Shown here one piece after another: positions 63,095-64,000 of a DNA stretch of 64,000 nt. A program made the position numbers and the translations under genes. This stretch comes from an uncultured Pelagibacteraceae bacterium (GTDB lineage Bacteria > Pseudomonadota > Alphaproteobacteria > Pelagibacterales > Pelagibacteraceae): assembly GCA_902571015.1 (NCBI GenBank), contig CACGAC010000001.1, positions 62,001 through 126,000 on the forward strand, read 5' to 3'. Position 1 is the stretch's first letter. Each line of letters begins with the position of its first letter. Below the pieces are notes generated by a model. The model searched no databases. It was not told the origin of the DNA and worked only from the letters and a program-made list of their open reading frames with translations.

Positions 63095-64000
63095 AGAAAA
63101 TTTTTTTTATTATCAGTATATTTTTCCTGAAGTTTTCAACTTTTAATCCTATCGTTGCGGCTGAAAATGATGTTTATAAGAAAATAGATTTATTTGGAGA
63201 AGTATTAGAAAAAATTAATAAGGAATATGTTGATGAAATAAATCAATCTGAAAGCATGGATGCTGCAATAGATGGTTTGCTTCAATCACTAGATCCTTAC
63301 TCAGCATATATGTCACCTGAAATTTTCAACGAAATGCAGACTGAAACAAGTGGTGAATTTGGTGGCTTGGGAATAGAGGTAAATATGGAGTCTGGAGTTG
63401 TAAAAGTAATTTCCCCTATTGACGATACTCCAGCGTCTAGAGCTGGAATTAAAGCTGGTGACTACATTATAAAGATAGATGATATTCAGGTACAAGGTAA
63501 ATCTCTAAGTGAAGCTGTAGATTTAATGAGAGGACCTGTAGGTTCATCAATTATTTTAACTGTAAGAAGAATTGGACAAAAAAAAGCTTTAACATTTGAA
63601 ATCGTAAGAGAAATAATTCAAATTAAATCAGTAAAAGCTGATCTTTTAAAAAATAATGTTGGTTATCTTAGATTAACATCTTTCAATGAAAATAGTGGTG
63701 ATCAAATAAGAGAGCAAATTAGAGAATTTGAAAAAAATGAAAATATAAATTCATATATACTAGATTTAAGAAATAATCCTGGAGGGTTGTTATCACAAGC
63801 TATAAGGATATCAGATTTTTTTTTAGATAATGGGGAAATTGTATCTACCAAAAGTAGAAAGGCCTCTGAAAATAGAAAATGGTTTGCCAAAAAAGGAGAT
63901 TTGATAGGTGGCAAAACTTTGGTTGTATTAATTAATTACGGTTCTGCATCTGCTTCGGAAATAGTTGCTGGAGCACTACAAGATCATAAAAGAGCAATTA
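63091..64000 (+). CDS. ctpA: S41-family C-terminal processing protease, 3' end beyond window
   Basis: Periplasmic serine protease that trims proteins at C-termini. The 303 visible residues have a signal peptide (hydrophobic residues 4-18, likely cleavage after VAA), a helical part with LLQSLDPYSAYMSPE, a PDZ domain around GIEVNMESGVVKVISPIDDTPASRAGIKAGD, and the protease region with LRNNPGGLLSQA and NYGSASASEIVAGAL. By homology Ser287 is the nucleophile; the paired Lys is past the window edge. It is coupled to rsfS by ATGA overlap. Confidence 0.94.
   Translation, partial: MKKIFFIISIFFLKFSTFNPIVAAENDVYKKIDLFGEVLEKINKEYVDEINQSESMDAAIDGLLQSLDPYSAYMSPEIFNEMQTETSGEFGGLGIEVNMESGVVKVISPIDDTPASRAGIKAGDYIIKIDDIQVQGKSLSEAVDLMRGPVGSSIILTVRRIGQKKALTFEIVREIIQIKSVKADLLKNNVGYLRLTSFNENSGDQIREQIREFEKNENINSYILDLRNNPGGLLSQAIRISDFFLDNGEIVSTKSRKASENRKWFAKKGDLIGGKTLVVLINYGSASASEIVAGALQDHKRAI

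Overview
The window is AT-rich, tightly packed bacterial chromosome. It looks like a SAR11-type alphaproteobacterium (Candidatus Pelagibacter or a close relative). Supporting signs are the very low GC, intergenic gaps of a few bases, overlapping genes even at convergent ends, lysine/asparagine-rich proteins, a class I lysyl-tRNA synthetase, ChvG/ChvI and RegA/ActR-type regulators, a SAM-II-type riboswitch before metX, and the rplU-rpmA-obg-proB-proA-nadD-rsfS order. I found no tRNA, rRNA, CRISPR array, insertion sequence or prophage.

Layout. 1-3878 (minus): ileS (C-terminus outside the window), ribF and a HAD-IIA hydrolase. 4002-8079 (plus): groES-groEL with a terminator, a possible 38-residue mini-protein, and typA. 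8076-13162: a YczE-like membrane protein, a DUF6134-like exported protein, a renalase-like flavoprotein and the TldE/TldD protease pair. 13248-18731: a DCC-family protein, two uncharacterised proteins (one with a remarkable lysine-rich head), cfa, a DapA-like aldolase, a GT9 glycosyltransferase and a membrane J-protein. 18746-23720: oligopeptidase B, hsp20 with heat-shock control signals, a small lipoprotein, a purine permease and a purine phosphoribosyltransferase. 23753-34135: a GT17 glycosyltransferase, DUF1330, a 3-methyladenine glycosylase, an EamA transporter, msrA, a frameshifted mercaptopyruvate sulfurtransferase, an RND efflux pair with an unusual adaptor, an SLT-like lipoprotein, VanZ-like, gpmA and murU-like.

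34132-43074: amgK-like, tsaE, ahcY, chvG/chvI, polA, bioY and regA. 43222-46328: a polyamine operon (ornithine decarboxylase, deoxyhypusine-synthase-like protein, ureohydrolase). 46325-49858 (minus): yhhQ-like, rpmB, pyrD and lysK. 49947-53507 (plus): trkH, an AmpG-like MFS carrier and an NlpC/P60 hydrolase. 53504-55482 (minus): tyrA and hisC. 55555-58115: a promoter and SAM-II-type element before metX-metW-gloB. 58126-64000: rplU, rpmA, obgE, proB, proA, nadD, rsfS and a ctpA-like protease cut by the window edge.

Most genes are housekeeping. The most interesting items are: (1) the hsp20 leader, which combines a near-consensus RpoH promoter with a ROSE-like RNA thermometer; (2) an RND adaptor that appears to lack the whole alpha-helical hairpin; (3) the SAM-II-type element sitting about 36 nt from the metX start and followed by a T8 run; (4) the A8-tract frameshift in the sulfurtransferase; (5) the G6 tract and start-codon hairpin before the ornithine decarboxylase; and (6) interlocking stop codons at most convergent gene junctions. 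I did not find an unmistakably new multi-gene system.
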